From Alphaproteobacteria bacterium (GTDB lineage Bacteria > Pseudomonadota > Alphaproteobacteria > Rhodobacterales > Rhodobacteraceae): 64,000 nt of DNA. The notes beneath the pieces were generated by a model. That model saw only the letters and a program-made list of their open reading frames with translations, had not been told where the DNA came from and made no database searches. The stretch spans positions 1 to 64,000 of the forward strand of contig JAUHZO010000006.1 of the NCBI GenBank assembly GCA_030425925.1, written 5' to 3'. Position 1 is the first letter of the stretch; every line of letters starts with the position of its first letter. Below are positions 9,588 through 18,334 of the stretch, piece after piece. Made by a program: the position numbers and the translations under genes.

Positions 9588-9643
9588 CCTCTTTAGCGGC
9601 ATCTTTAACGTGGCCCGCAATCCGGTGAACAAATCGCCACGGT
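9588..9643 (-). promoter_or_regulatory. SAM-II riboswitch
   Basis: On the minus strand the P1 arms CGTGGC (9641-9636) and GCCACG (9614-9609) enclose GATTTG...ACCGGATTGCGGGC. They are followed by GTTAAAGATGCCGCTAAAGAGG. The conserved GATTT, ACCG-ATTGC and GCTAAA-A elements of SAM-II are in the right order. It sits directly upstream of a terminator and metZ, as in known alphaproteobacterial SAM-II leaders. SAM should lower metZ expression. Confidence 0.93.
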
Positions 9644-9765
9644 GACACATGGGTAGAGGCGTTGCGGCCACAGGTCAAGGCCGTCACGCAACCGTAACAG
9701 AGCTTTCACGAAAGCTTCGTAGCGATGCCGTAACCGCGTTGCACAAGATGTAGTGGAGCACTGCC

Positions 9766-10701
9766 ATGCCCATACTGCGCATAACGGTGGCGGACGGGGA
9801 GCCGCAACGGCACGACGGGAAAGACGCGCTCTTTGCCTGTCTGGCGCAGATGTTGCGTGCCACCGGCGATACGCCGGTGACCGTGATGATCCACGGATAC
9901 AAGTACGAACCCGGCCATCCGCAGCATTGTCCGCACCGCTCGATCCTGTCCAAGTCGCCGCAATTCCGCGACCCGCGCATCGTCAGCTGGCCGCGGCATC
10001 TGGGCCTGCGCGACCAGCCTGACGAGGGGCTGGCCCTGTCTTTCGGCTGGTCGGCCCGCGGCACGATCTGGTGCGCCCATCGCCGCGCGGCCGAGGCCGG
10101 CGACGCGCTGGCCAGGGTTCTGACGGCGGTGCAGGAGATCGCCCCGGGGCGCAAGGTGCACATGGTGGCGCATTCGCTGGGCGCGCGGGTGACGCTGCGC
10201 GCCCTGTCGCAGGTGGCGCCCGGCGCGCTGGCCCGCGCGGTGCTGCTGTCGGCGGCAGAGTTCGACCGCACCGCCCGCGCCGCGTTGCAAAGCCCCGGGG
10301 GCCGTGCGGCGGAAATCCTCAACGTCACCAGCCGCGAAAACGATCTGTTCGACTTCCTGATGGAACGGCTGGTGCGCGCACCCCGGCCCGGCGACCGGAT
10401 GCTGGGCCATGGCGGGCTGCGCCTGCCCAACATGGCCACGCTGCAGCTGGACGACGCGCACAGCCGCGCCAGCCTGCGCCGCGCGGGCTTTCCCGTCGCC
10501 CCGTCCTGCCGTCCGGTCTGTCACTGGTCGTCTTACGTCCGCGCGGGCCTGTTCCCGCTGTACCGTGCCTTCCTTGACGGGCGCATCACGCTGGACACCC
10601 TGCGCGCGCTGCTGCCCGAAGACCCGGCGCCGCGCTGGTCGCGCCTGAAGCCCGCCCTGCCCGACATGCGTCTTGTCCCGGGACTGCCCTCGCTGCGCTG
10701 A
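9766..10701 (+). CDS. Alpha/beta hydrolase, unknown substrate
   Basis: 311 residues with an alpha/beta-hydrolase core. The nucleophile elbow AHSLGA (a G/A-x-S-x-G variant) follows the strand KVHMV, and an oxyanion strand motif VMIHGYKY comes near the N-terminus. It is related to DUF900-type hydrolases. There is no signal peptide, so it should be cytoplasmic. It starts 95 bases after the end of the divergent metZ leader and stands alone. The substrate cannot be inferred. Confidence 0.75.
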   Translation: MPILRITVADGEPQRHDGKDALFACLAQMLRATGDTPVTVMIHGYKYEPGHPQHCPHRSILSKSPQFRDPRIVSWPRHLGLRDQPDEGLALSFGWSARGTIWCAHRRAAEAGDALARVLTAVQEIAPGRKVHMVAHSLGARVTLRALSQVAPGALARAVLLSAAEFDRTARAALQSPGGRAAEILNVTSRENDLFDFLMERLVRAPRPGDRMLGHGGLRLPNMATLQLDDAHSRASLRRAGFPVAPSCRPVCHWSSYVRAGLFPLYRAFLDGRITLDTLRALLPEDPAPRWSRLKPALPDMRLVPGLPSLR

Positions 10702-10810
10702 GTTTCCGGGCAGCCGGGTGAATTGTCGGTGAAAAGACGTTGTGGCGCATTGCGTTTTTCCACGCCACCACCACAATACCGGGGCAACGCAATGAAGGCC
10801 CCCGCAAGAT

Positions 10811-12685
10811 ATGGACAGCTTTCTTCTCCAGGCCACCGTCTTTCTTGGCGCCACCGTGATCGCGGTGCCCATCGCCGCGCGGCTGGGCCTGGGATCGGTG
10901 CTGGGCTATCTGCTGGCGGGCCTTGCCATCGGCCCCGGGCTGGGGCTGGTCACCCATACCGAGGATCTGCTGCACTTTGCGGAATTCGGCGTGGTGATGA
11001 TGCTGTTCCTGATCGGGCTGGAGCTTGAGCCGCGCGCGCTCTGGGACATGCGCCACCGGCTGGTGGGGCTGGGCGGGCTGCAGATCGGGCTGACCACCGG
11101 GGCGGTGATGCTGGCCGCGCTGGCCTTTGGCCTGACCTGGCCCACCGCTCTGGCGGTGGGGATGATCCTCGCGCTGTCCTCCACGGCCATCGTGCTGCAG
11201 ACCCTGTCGGAAAAGGGGCTGATGCAGACCCGCGGCGGGCGCTCCACCTTTTCGGTGCTGCTGACGCAGGACATCGCGGTGATCCCGATGCTGGTCCTGC
11301 TGCCGCTGCTGGCGGTCCCCGTGGCGGTCAGCCTCGCGCCCGACGGCTCCATCGTCCGCGCCGCCGCGGCGCATGATACCCACGCCACGCTCTCGCTGGT
11401 CGAAGGGCTGCCTGGCTGGGGCGTGGCGCTGGTGACGCTGGGGGCGATCGCCGGGATCATCCTGGGCGGCATCTACGGCGCGCGCCCGCTGTTCCGCTAC
11501 ATCCACGCCGCCCACCTGCCCGAGATGTTCACCGCCGTGGCCCTGCTGATCGTGGTGGGCATCGCCTTTCTGATGATGCTGGTGGGGCTGTCGCCCGCCC
11601 TGGGCACCTTCCTCGCCGGGGTGGTGCTGGCCAACTCGGAGTTCCGGCACGAACTGGAATCCGACATCGCCCCCTTCAAGGGCCTGCTGCTGGGGCTGTT
11701 CTTCATCACCGTCGGCGCCGGGATCGACATCAACGGGCTGTTCGCCGCGCCGCTGACGATTGCCGGACTTGCGCTGGGGCTGATCGCGCTCAAGGGCATG
11801 GTGCTGTACGGGCTGGGGCGCGGCTTCGGGCTGCGCGGGCGCGACCTGTGGCTGTTCACCCTGGGTCTGGCACAGGCGGGCGAATTCGGCTTTGTGCTGA
11901 TCTCCTTCGGCCTGCAGCAACATGTACTGACCGATGCGCTGGGCGAGCGGCTGCTGCTGGTGATCGCGCTGTCGATGCTGATCACCCCGCTTCTGTTCCT
12001 GTTGCAGGGCTGGCTGTCGCGCCGGGTCGAGGACGAGGCCGAGGAACAGGGCGCGGACGAGATTGACGAGACCGGCCCGGTGATCATCGCCGGCATCGGA
12101 CGGTTCGGCCAGGTGGTCAACCGGCTGGTGCAGTCGACCGGGCACAAGACGGTGGTGCTGGATCACGACATGCAGACCATCCAGCTGATGCGGCGCTTTG
12201 GCTACAAGGGCTTTTTCGGCAACCCGACGCGGCCGGAACTGCTGCACGCGGCAGGCATCGCCAGCGCCAGCGTTCTGGTGGCGGCGCTGGACGATCCCAA
12301 GGCGACGATCAAGCTGGTATCCTATGCCCGCCGGTTGCGGCCCGACCTGCACATCGTCGCCCGCGCCCGCGACCGGACCCATGTCTATGCGCTCTACCAG
12401 GCCGGGGCCGACGACATCGTGCGCGAGATGTTCGACAGCTCGCTCCGCGCGGGGCGCTACGTGCTCGAGAATATCGGGATGAGCGAATACGAAGCGGCGA
12501 TTGCGCAGGAAACCTTTTACCACCATGACCGCCAGACCGTGCGCGAACTGGCCGAATTGTGGGATCCGTCGATCCCCCCGGCCGAGAACCACGCCTATAT
12601 CGCCCGCGCCAAGGAGCTGGAAAAAGAGCTGGAAACAGCGCTTTACACGGCGCTGGAAACGCGCGGCAAGCAGGACGCGGCATAA
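10811..12685 (+). CDS. KefB/KefC-type cation:proton antiporter (CPA2)
   Basis: 624 residues. The N-terminal Na+/H+ exchanger domain (about residues 5-385) has about 12 membrane segments. A TrkA-N Rossmann domain follows (about 415-530), with the nucleotide motif GIGRFGQ and the strand end VVLDHD. This is the architecture of glutathione-gated K+ efflux systems, which acidify the cytoplasm during electrophile stress. K+ as substrate is inferred from the family. No KefF/KefG partner is adjacent. The ribosome site before ATG 10811 is weak. Confidence 0.88.
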   Translation: MDSFLLQATVFLGATVIAVPIAARLGLGSVLGYLLAGLAIGPGLGLVTHTEDLLHFAEFGVVMMLFLIGLELEPRALWDMRHRLVGLGGLQIGLTTGAVMLAALAFGLTWPTALAVGMILALSSTAIVLQTLSEKGLMQTRGGRSTFSVLLTQDIAVIPMLVLLPLLAVPVAVSLAPDGSIVRAAAAHDTHATLSLVEGLPGWGVALVTLGAIAGIILGGIYGARPLFRYIHAAHLPEMFTAVALLIVVGIAFLMMLVGLSPALGTFLAGVVLANSEFRHELESDIAPFKGLLLGLFFITVGAGIDINGLFAAPLTIAGLALGLIALKGMVLYGLGRGFGLRGRDLWLFTLGLAQAGEFGFVLISFGLQQHVLTDALGERLLLVIALSMLITPLLFLLQGWLSRRVEDEAEEQGADEIDETGPVIIAGIGRFGQVVNRLVQSTGHKTVVLDHDMQTIQLMRRFGYKGFFGNPTRPELLHAAGIASASVLVAALDDPKATIKLVSYARRLRPDLHIVARARDRTHVYALYQAGADDIVREMFDSSLRAGRYVLENIGMSEYEAAIAQETFYHHDRQTVRELAELWDPSIPPAENHAYIARAKELEKELETALYTALETRGKQDAA

Positions 12686-12712
12686 AAAAACCGCACCCCG
12701 GTCAGGGCGCGG
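12684..12712 (-). terminator. Terminator of carD
   Basis: The minus strand has CCGCGCCC...GGGTGCGG (one G-U pair) followed by TTTTTTT. It is about 35 bases past the carD stop and overlaps the stop of the convergent antiporter gene. Confidence 0.8.
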
Positions 12713-12745
12713 CTTGGGGTTCAGGTTGTGGTTTGACGCGGCCGC

Positions 12746-13252
12746 TCAGGCGGCGCGCAGGCCCAGGACCTCGTCGACCTGACGTGCGGCTGCGGCTTCG
12801 TCGCCGGTCACGGCGGCCACTTCGCGGGTCAGACGCTCCAGCGCGGCTTCGTACAGCTGACGCTCGGAATAGGACTGTTCGCGCTGGTCGTCGGCGCGGT
12901 GCAGGTCGCGCACGACCTCGGCAATGGCAATCAGGTCGCCGGAATTGATCTTCTGTTCATATTCCTGCGCCCGGCGCGACCACATCGCGCGCTTGACCTT
13001 GGCCTTGCCCTTGAGCGTCTTCATCGCCTGGCTGACCACGTCGGGCGAGCTGAGCGAGCGCATGCCGATCTCGGTGGCCTTGTGGGTCGGCACCTTGAGC
13101 GTCATCTTGTCCTTTTCGAAAGAGATCACGAACACTTCCAGCGCGATACCGGCCACGGTCTGCTCCTCGATCGAGAGGATCTGTCCGACCCCGTGGGCCG
13201 GATACACCACGTAGTCGTTCGGGCGGAACTCGGATTTCTTCGCTTTGCTCAT
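12746..13252 (-). CDS. carD: CarD-family RNA polymerase-binding regulator
   Basis: 168 residues. The N-terminal RNA-polymerase-interacting domain starts with NDYVVYPAHGVG and is followed by an all-helical C-terminal domain. CarD/CdnL proteins bind the polymerase beta subunit and stabilise open complexes, notably at rRNA promoters. ATG 13252 is preferred (GAGGA about ten bases upstream) over an in-frame start at 13327. It is the last gene of the helicase-S4-fdxA-carD series but is separated from fdxA by about 270 bases, so it may have its own promoter. Confidence 0.93.
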   Translation of the reverse strand: MSKAKKSEFRPNDYVVYPAHGVGQILSIEEQTVAGIALEVFVISFEKDKMTLKVPTHKATEIGMRSLSSPDVVSQAMKTLKGKAKVKRAMWSRRAQEYEQKINSGDLIAIAEVVRDLHRADDQREQSYSERQLYEAALERLTREVAAVTGDEAAAARQVDEVLGLRAA

Positions 13253-13521
13253 CGATGTCGCTTCCTCGCAATGCGCACTTTGCAGGCGACAAAAAAGACG
13301 ACCGGGAACCTTGCGATACCCGCTCATCCGTCTTATCGGTCAGGCGAACCCCCGTGCATGTGGTGGGACATGCACCCTGTCATTGGCGTTTCCATGTGAA
13401 ACAGATTTATAACACAGAATCTGCATATCTTCCAGCGCCTTGATGAGACGCAAGAATATCTTCATTTTCAGGACGTTGCAACGATATCCACATGCGAGGC
13501 GCGGGCCGTGTGGACGAATCG

Positions 13522-13860
13522 TCAGCCGCCCTCGCCCGCCGCTTCGGAAAAGTACTTGTCGAGTTTGCCGGTCTCGCCGTCGCGCTCTTCGGCCCCGGGC
13601 AGCGGGTCCTTCTTGGTGATGATCACCGGCCACATCTCGGAATATTTCCGATTGAACTCCACCCATTTCTCCATGTCCGGCTCGGTGTCCGGACGGATCG
13701 CATCAGCCGGGCATTCCGGTTCGCAGACGCCGCAATCGATGCATTCGTCGGGATGGATCACCAGCATGTTCTCGCCCTCGTAGAAACAATCCACCGGGCA
13801 CACCTCGACGCAGTCGGTGTATTTGCAGGCAATGCAGTTGTCGATCACGACATAGGTCAT
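13522..13860 (-). CDS. fdxA: 7Fe ferredoxin FdxA
   Basis: 112-residue soluble electron carrier with one [3Fe-4S] and one [4Fe-4S] cluster. [15 protein letters not shown] begins at residue 8 and the second motif [12 protein letters not shown] follows. The C-terminal tail ([15 protein letters not shown]) is typical of the Azotobacter FdI-type family. It is 53 bases downstream of the S4 gene on the same strand, probably the same operon. Its redox partner is not shown. Confidence 0.95.
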   Translation of the reverse strand: MTYVVIDNCIACKYTDCVEVCPVDCFYEGENMLVIHPDECIDCGVCEPECPADAIRPDTEPDMEKWVEFNRKYSEMWPVIITKKDPLPGAEERDGETGKLDKYFSEAAGEGG

Positions 13861-13913
13861 GGTTCAGGTCCCATTTCTGGCGCGCTGGGCCGGAGTTAGA
13901 CCAGCCCCGCGGA

Positions 13914-14297
13914 TCATTCAAGCAGGTCGCGACGCATAGCCTCATGCGCGCGGCGGTCTTTCTTCGACGGACGCCCGCCGCCGTCATAGCGAGGAGCCAG
14001 CTCGGCAGGTTCCGGCGGTTTTTCCCGCGGCGGGTCGAGGTCTTCGTACAGGGTCTGCGCCTCGGCTGCGGGGCCGCGGCGTGTCCCGGGGGCCAGCACG
14101 CGGATCACCCGCACCGCACCGGGCTGGGCAAAGGTCAGCACGTCACCGGGGCCCACCGCGAACGAGGGCTTGGCCACCACCTGCCCGTTCACCCGCAGAC
14201 CGCCGCCCACCACCTTTGCAGCCAGCGTGCGGGTCTTAAAGAACCGCGCATGCCACAGCCATTTGTCGATGCGGATCTTCTGCGCCGCGTCCGACAC
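13914..14297 (-). CDS. S4-domain RNA-binding protein (HSP15-like)
   Basis: 127 residues with an N-terminal S4 RNA-binding domain (IRIDKWLWHARFFKTR to about residue 70) and a charged tail. HSP15-like proteins bind stalled 50S subunits carrying nascent chains. The start is GTG 14297, lying directly against the helicase stop (TGA-GTG), so translation is probably coupled. The basic C-terminus (PSKKDRRAHEAMRRD) fits RNA binding. Confidence 0.88.
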   Translation of the reverse strand: MSDAAQKIRIDKWLWHARFFKTRTLAAKVVGGGLRVNGQVVAKPSFAVGPGDVLTFAQPGAVRVIRVLAPGTRRGPAAEAQTLYEDLDPPREKPPEPAELAPRYDGGGRPSKKDRRAHEAMRRDLLE

Positions 14298-17200
14298 TCA
14301 GGACTTGGTCTTGAGCGCGGCAAGAACCGCGAACGGGTTGTCGGGATCGATGGGCTTGTCCTTCTTGGGCGGGCGCGCCTCGTAGGTCTTGCCACCGCCA
14401 CCGCCGCCGCGATCGGGCCTGGGGCCACCCTTGCCCTTGGGCTTGCCCTTGCCGCGCGGCTTGTCGCCGCGCTTTTCGCCATCGCCGCGTTTCTGGCCGT
14501 CACCGCCGTGCCGGTCGTCGCGCGGCTTGCCGCCGTCCTGCGGGCGCGCGCCGCGGGGCTTGTCGGTGCGGCCCTCCTGTGGCGTGTCGGACCGGGCCTC
14601 GGCCCCGCCACTGCCGCGCGCATCGCGGCGCGGGCGCCCGCCGCCGCGGCGCTGCTGAGTGGCGCGGTTGCCCCCCCAGGTGAAGGTGAAGAACACCTCG
14701 GTCTCGGGCGCGGTCTCTGCGGTCTCGGAAGCCTCTTCCGGGGCCAAGGCACCGTCCTGCCCCTCTGCCTCGGGACCCGACGCTTCGGTCGACACCTCGG
14801 TTTCCTCCGGCGTGGCCGGTGCCTCGGTTGCCGCCGGCACGGTCAGTGCCTCGGGTGCCGCCGGCGCAACCGGCTCTGCCTCAGGTGCCGCGGTGTCCGC
14901 CTGCGCCACTGTCGCCGCCTCGGGCCCAACGGCCTCGGCGGCCGCAGCGGGATCCGCCACCGCCTCTGCCGCAGCGCCGTCCGGAACCTGCACCTCTGCC
15001 GCCTCGGGCACCGGGCGTTGCTTTTCGCGCTCACCACGTTCGGCGCGATAACCCAGCCCCGCCATGAGGTCGGCGAACTGCTCCAGCGTCATGCCGGTGA
15101 TCGACAGCATGTCGGCCTTGGCCTCGAACCCGCCGCGGCTGTCCTCGCTGCGGATCATGTCGGCCAGCCGCTCCAGCATGTCGATCCGGATCGCCCGGCT
15201 GCCCGACTTGCGATAGCCCGCCAGGGTGTAGTGCTGCGCCGGGACCTCTTCGAGATTCGGCACCGTCACCAGCCCCGGCGGCGGCGCTTCGGGAAACTCG
15301 TCCAGCCCGTTGGCCAGGCTCCACAGCACCAGCCGCAGCCGCGTCGGCGCCGGTTTCAGCAGCGGCGTCATGAAGATCGTGTACTGGCCGAACCGCACCC
15401 CGTGCTTGCGCAGGGCGCCGCGCAAGTCCTGATCCAGCGCCTTGACCTCGTCCGCCACCTCGTTGCGCGGCAGCACGCCCATCGCCTCGACCAGGCGGAA
15501 GGCAAAGCCGCGCGCCAGACCGGTCAGCGCCTCGTCATCGCGCATCTTGATCAGCGGCTCGAACAGCGCGGCGATCTTGCGGTCGATGAAATGCTGCAGC
15601 CGCCGCTCCACCTTCTGCGCGACATCGAACCCGGCCTCGTCATCGACAAAGGCCACCACCCGCGGCTTGAGCGCGTCATCGCCCCGGGCCAGGCGGCCCA
15701 CCGCCTGGTCGCCCCACATCAACCCGCCCTGTTCGGTGAAATCCAGTTCGGTATCGGGCGCGTTGTAGAACCGGTCGGCACGCAGATGGAAATGCGGCGT
15801 CAGCGCCTGCAGGCTGGCCTGGCGCAGCGTCTTGGCTTCCTGCCCGGTGGCGTCCTGATCCTGCCGGAACCGGAAGCCTTCGAGACGGCCGACGAATTGC
15901 CCTTCGACGGTCACTTCGCCCTTGTCGTTCACTTCGGCCAAGAGGGCCTCCTTCTGCTTCAACCGCCGCAGCAGCACGCTGGTGCGCCGGTCTACAAATC
16001 GCTGCGTCAGCCGCTCGTGCAATGCGTCCGACAGCCTGTCTTCTACTGCGCGGGTCGTCGCGCGCCAATGCTCTTCGTCTTTTACCCAACCGCGGCGCTG
16101 GGTGACATAAGTCCATGTGCGCACATAGGCCAGTCGTTTCGAGAGTGTGTCAATGTCGCCATCCGTCCGGTCGATCCGGGTGACCTGACGGGCCAGAAAG
16201 TCGTCCGGCACGTGGCCGCGTTCGTGCAGATGGCCGAAAATCGTCTGCAGAAGGCCCGCATGTTCCGCCGGACTGATTCCCCGGAAATCGGGAATGCGGC
16301 AGACATCCCACAGCAGCTGAACCGAAGGCGCCCCGGTGGCGCGCGCCGCCACTTCGGCCTCGCGCGAGAGCAGGCGCAGCGCGCGCAAATCGTCGGCCTC
16401 GCGCGCGCGGGTCAGCACCTCGTGCGTCGGGCTGTCCTCCAGCGACCGCTCCAGCGCGTCGATGGAGCCAAAGCGCAGATCGGCATTGCGCCAGTTCAGC
16501 CGCTTGAGCGGCGTGAAATGGTGCGCGCAGATTGCCTCGGCCCATTCGTCGGGAATCGGCCCCGCCTCGCCGGTGACGCCAAAGGTTCCGTCGGCCATCC
16601 CGCGTCCGGCCCGGCCCGCAATCTGCGCCAGTTCGTTGGGCTGCAGCGGGCGCATCCGCCGCCCGTCGAACTTGGTGAGCGAGGAAAACGCCACGTGGTT
16701 TATATCGAGGTTCAGCCCCATGCCGATGGCATCCGTCGCCACCAGGTAGTCGACCTCGCCATTCTGATAAAGGTCCACCTGCGCGTTGCGGGTGCGCGGG
16801 CTGAGCGCGCCCATCACCACCGCCGCCCCGCCTTTCTGGCGGCGCAGAAGCTCCGCGATGGCATAGACATTATCAACCGAAAACCCGACAATCGCGCTGC
16901 GCGGGGCCAGTCGGCTTATCTTTTTCGAACCTGTGTAGCTCAGCGTGCTCATCCGCTCGCGGCGGACGTATTCGACACCCGACACCAGCGCCCCGATCGG
17001 GCCGCGCATGGTATCCGCGCCCAGAAACAGCGTCTCGTGCAACCCGCGCATGCGCAGCAGACGGTCGGTGAAGACATGGCCGCGCTCGGGATCGGCACAC
17101 AGCTGGATTTCGTCGATGGCGACAAAATCCGCGCCCATGCCCTCGGGCATCGCCTCGACGGTGCAGACCCAGTATTGCGCCCGCGGCGGAACGATGCGCT

Positions 17201-17393
17201 CTTCCCCGGTGACAAGCGCCACCACCGAAGGCCCGCGCAGATCGACGATCTTGTCGAACACCTCGCGCGCCAGAAGCCGCAATGGCAGGCCGATCACACC
17301 GGTGCGATACCCCAGCATGCGTTCGATGGCGTAGCTGGTCTTGCCTGTATTGGTCGGGCCGAGAACGGCCGCGATCCGCGCTTTCTGGGCCAT
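14298..17393 (-). CDS. SUV3-like DEAD/H-box RNA helicase
   Basis: 1031 residues. Walker A GPTNTGKT at about 12-19, DEIQ motif II near 95, and the superfamily 2 motif QIAGRAGRG show an active ATP-dependent helicase related to mitochondrial SUV3. The SUV3 C-terminal region follows. The last about 230 residues are low complexity, first Ala/Pro/Glu-rich and then Arg/Gly/Lys-rich, a likely RNA-binding tail. It is first gene of the series with S4, fdxA and carD. A role in RNA unwinding or decay is inferred from the family. Confidence 0.9.
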   Translation of the reverse strand: MAQKARIAAVLGPTNTGKTSYAIERMLGYRTGVIGLPLRLLAREVFDKIVDLRGPSVVALVTGEERIVPPRAQYWVCTVEAMPEGMGADFVAIDEIQLCADPERGHVFTDRLLRMRGLHETLFLGADTMRGPIGALVSGVEYVRRERMSTLSYTGSKKISRLAPRSAIVGFSVDNVYAIAELLRRQKGGAAVVMGALSPRTRNAQVDLYQNGEVDYLVATDAIGMGLNLDINHVAFSSLTKFDGRRMRPLQPNELAQIAGRAGRGMADGTFGVTGEAGPIPDEWAEAICAHHFTPLKRLNWRNADLRFGSIDALERSLEDSPTHEVLTRAREADDLRALRLLSREAEVAARATGAPSVQLLWDVCRIPDFRGISPAEHAGLLQTIFGHLHERGHVPDDFLARQVTRIDRTDGDIDTLSKRLAYVRTWTYVTQRRGWVKDEEHWRATTRAVEDRLSDALHERLTQRFVDRRTSVLLRRLKQKEALLAEVNDKGEVTVEGQFVGRLEGFRFRQDQDATGQEAKTLRQASLQALTPHFHLRADRFYNAPDTELDFTEQGGLMWGDQAVGRLARGDDALKPRVVAFVDDEAGFDVAQKVERRLQHFIDRKIAALFEPLIKMRDDEALTGLARGFAFRLVEAMGVLPRNEVADEVKALDQDLRGALRKHGVRFGQYTIFMTPLLKPAPTRLRLVLWSLANGLDEFPEAPPPGLVTVPNLEEVPAQHYTLAGYRKSGSRAIRIDMLERLADMIRSEDSRGGFEAKADMLSITGMTLEQFADLMAGLGYRAERGEREKQRPVPEAAEVQVPDGAAAEAVADPAAAAEAVGPEAATVAQADTAAPEAEPVAPAAPEALTVPAATEAPATPEETEVSTEASGPEAEGQDGALAPEEASETAETAPETEVFFTFTWGGNRATQQRRGGGRPRRDARGSGGAEARSDTPQEGRTDKPRGARPQDGGKPRDDRHGGDGQKRGDGEKRGDKPRGKGKPKGKGGPRPDRGGGGGGKTYEARPPKKDKPIDPDNPFAVLAALKTKS

Positions 17394-17416
17394 TCGGGCC
17401 GCCTTTGTTCACGGTC

Positions 17417-17968
17417 TCAGAGCGTCAGGCCCCGAGCCTTGCGTTCCAGCCGCGTCATCGCCTCGATCACGTCCGAGTCATGCGGCCTGAGTTCCAGTAC
17501 CCGTGAAAAGGCCTCGTAGGCAAGCTTGGGCCGTCCGGTCTGTTCGTGGATCGCGCCCACGCCGCGCAGCGCGGCGAAATGATAAGGGTTCAGCGCCAGC
17601 ACCCGCTCCAGCGCATCCATCGCCGGGCCGTAGAGATCGGCCTGGTAATAGGCCAGCGCCAGCCCGTGCCAGCCTTCGGCGAAATCCGGCGCATGATCGG
17701 TCAGTGCCTGGAAATGGTCGATGGCGGCGGCGGTCTTTTCGACCTCCAGCGCGTCACGCCCGCGTTTCAGCAGCAGGTCCATGGTGGCCGATCCGGATTT
17801 CGACCATTCGTCGATCACCTGCCGCTCCAGCCGCCTTGCGGCGGTTTCGGTCTCGGCCTGGGCCAGCTCGCGCAGCAGCGTTTCGCCCCGTGACTGGGCC
17901 GCGCCCGGACAAGGTAGGGAAATCATGACTAGGGCAGCCAGTGCCGTGACGGTAGATTTGAAAACCAT
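17417..17968 (-). CDS. Exported TPR-repeat protein
   Basis: 183 residues (188 if the upstream ATG at 17983 is used). A signal peptide MVFKSTVTALAALVMISLPC ends near the site AAQS. Tetratricopeptide repeats follow at about 70-170, for example GWHGLALAYYQADLYGPAMD. It is probably periplasmic and scaffolds protein contacts. It lies 23 bases upstream of the helicase on the same strand, so it may share its promoter. The function is unknown. Neither possible start has a strong ribosome site. Confidence 0.78.
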   Translation of the reverse strand: MVFKSTVTALAALVMISLPCPGAAQSRGETLLRELAQAETETAARRLERQVIDEWSKSGSATMDLLLKRGRDALEVEKTAAAIDHFQALTDHAPDFAEGWHGLALAYYQADLYGPAMDALERVLALNPYHFAALRGVGAIHEQTGRPKLAYEAFSRVLELRPHDSDVIEAMTRLERKARGLTL

Positions 17969-18046
17969 GTGACCCGTGCTCATAACGTGTCAGGAGTGTA
18001 GCGCCTGTGCGCCGGAATGCCAGCGCACGAAATCGAGAGGAAAGAC

Positions 18047-18334
18047 ATGAGCGACACAATGAGCGCGGCCGTTGCGGCCCTGAATGACAAGATCACGGGC
18101 GGTTTCGACGGGACGGCCAAGTTCGTCATGGGCGATATCGGCAGCCTGATCATCGATTCGAACGGCGCGCGCGTCGGCGATGACGACGCCGACGTGACCC
18201 TGACGGCAGATGTCGAAACCTTCCAGGCCATCCTCGAAGGCGATCTGAACCCCACCTCGGCCTTCATGTCGGGCAAGCTGACCATCGACGGCGACATGGG
18301 TGCCGCGATGAAGCTGGCATCGGTGCTGGGCTGA
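18047..18334 (+). CDS. SCP2 sterol-binding domain protein
   Basis: 95 residues forming a single SCP2 lipid-binding fold, with LIIDSNGARVG and FMSGKLTIDGDMGAAMKLASVL as family hallmarks. ATG 18047 is preferred because GAGGA lies about five bases upstream. The last base of its stop codon is shared by the TGATG overlap with the downstream hydrolase, so the two are translationally coupled. Bacterial SCP2 proteins bind lipids or fatty acyl groups. A joint lipid-handling role with the hydrolase is inference. Confidence 0.88.
   Translation: MSDTMSAAVAALNDKITGGFDGTAKFVMGDIGSLIIDSNGARVGDDDADVTLTADVETFQAILEGDLNPTSAFMSGKLTIDGDMGAAMKLASVLG

Noticed and set aside
13944-17519. 1191-codon plus-strand frame opposite the helicase
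   Set aside because: Shadow of the helicase gene; low-complexity translation without motif.
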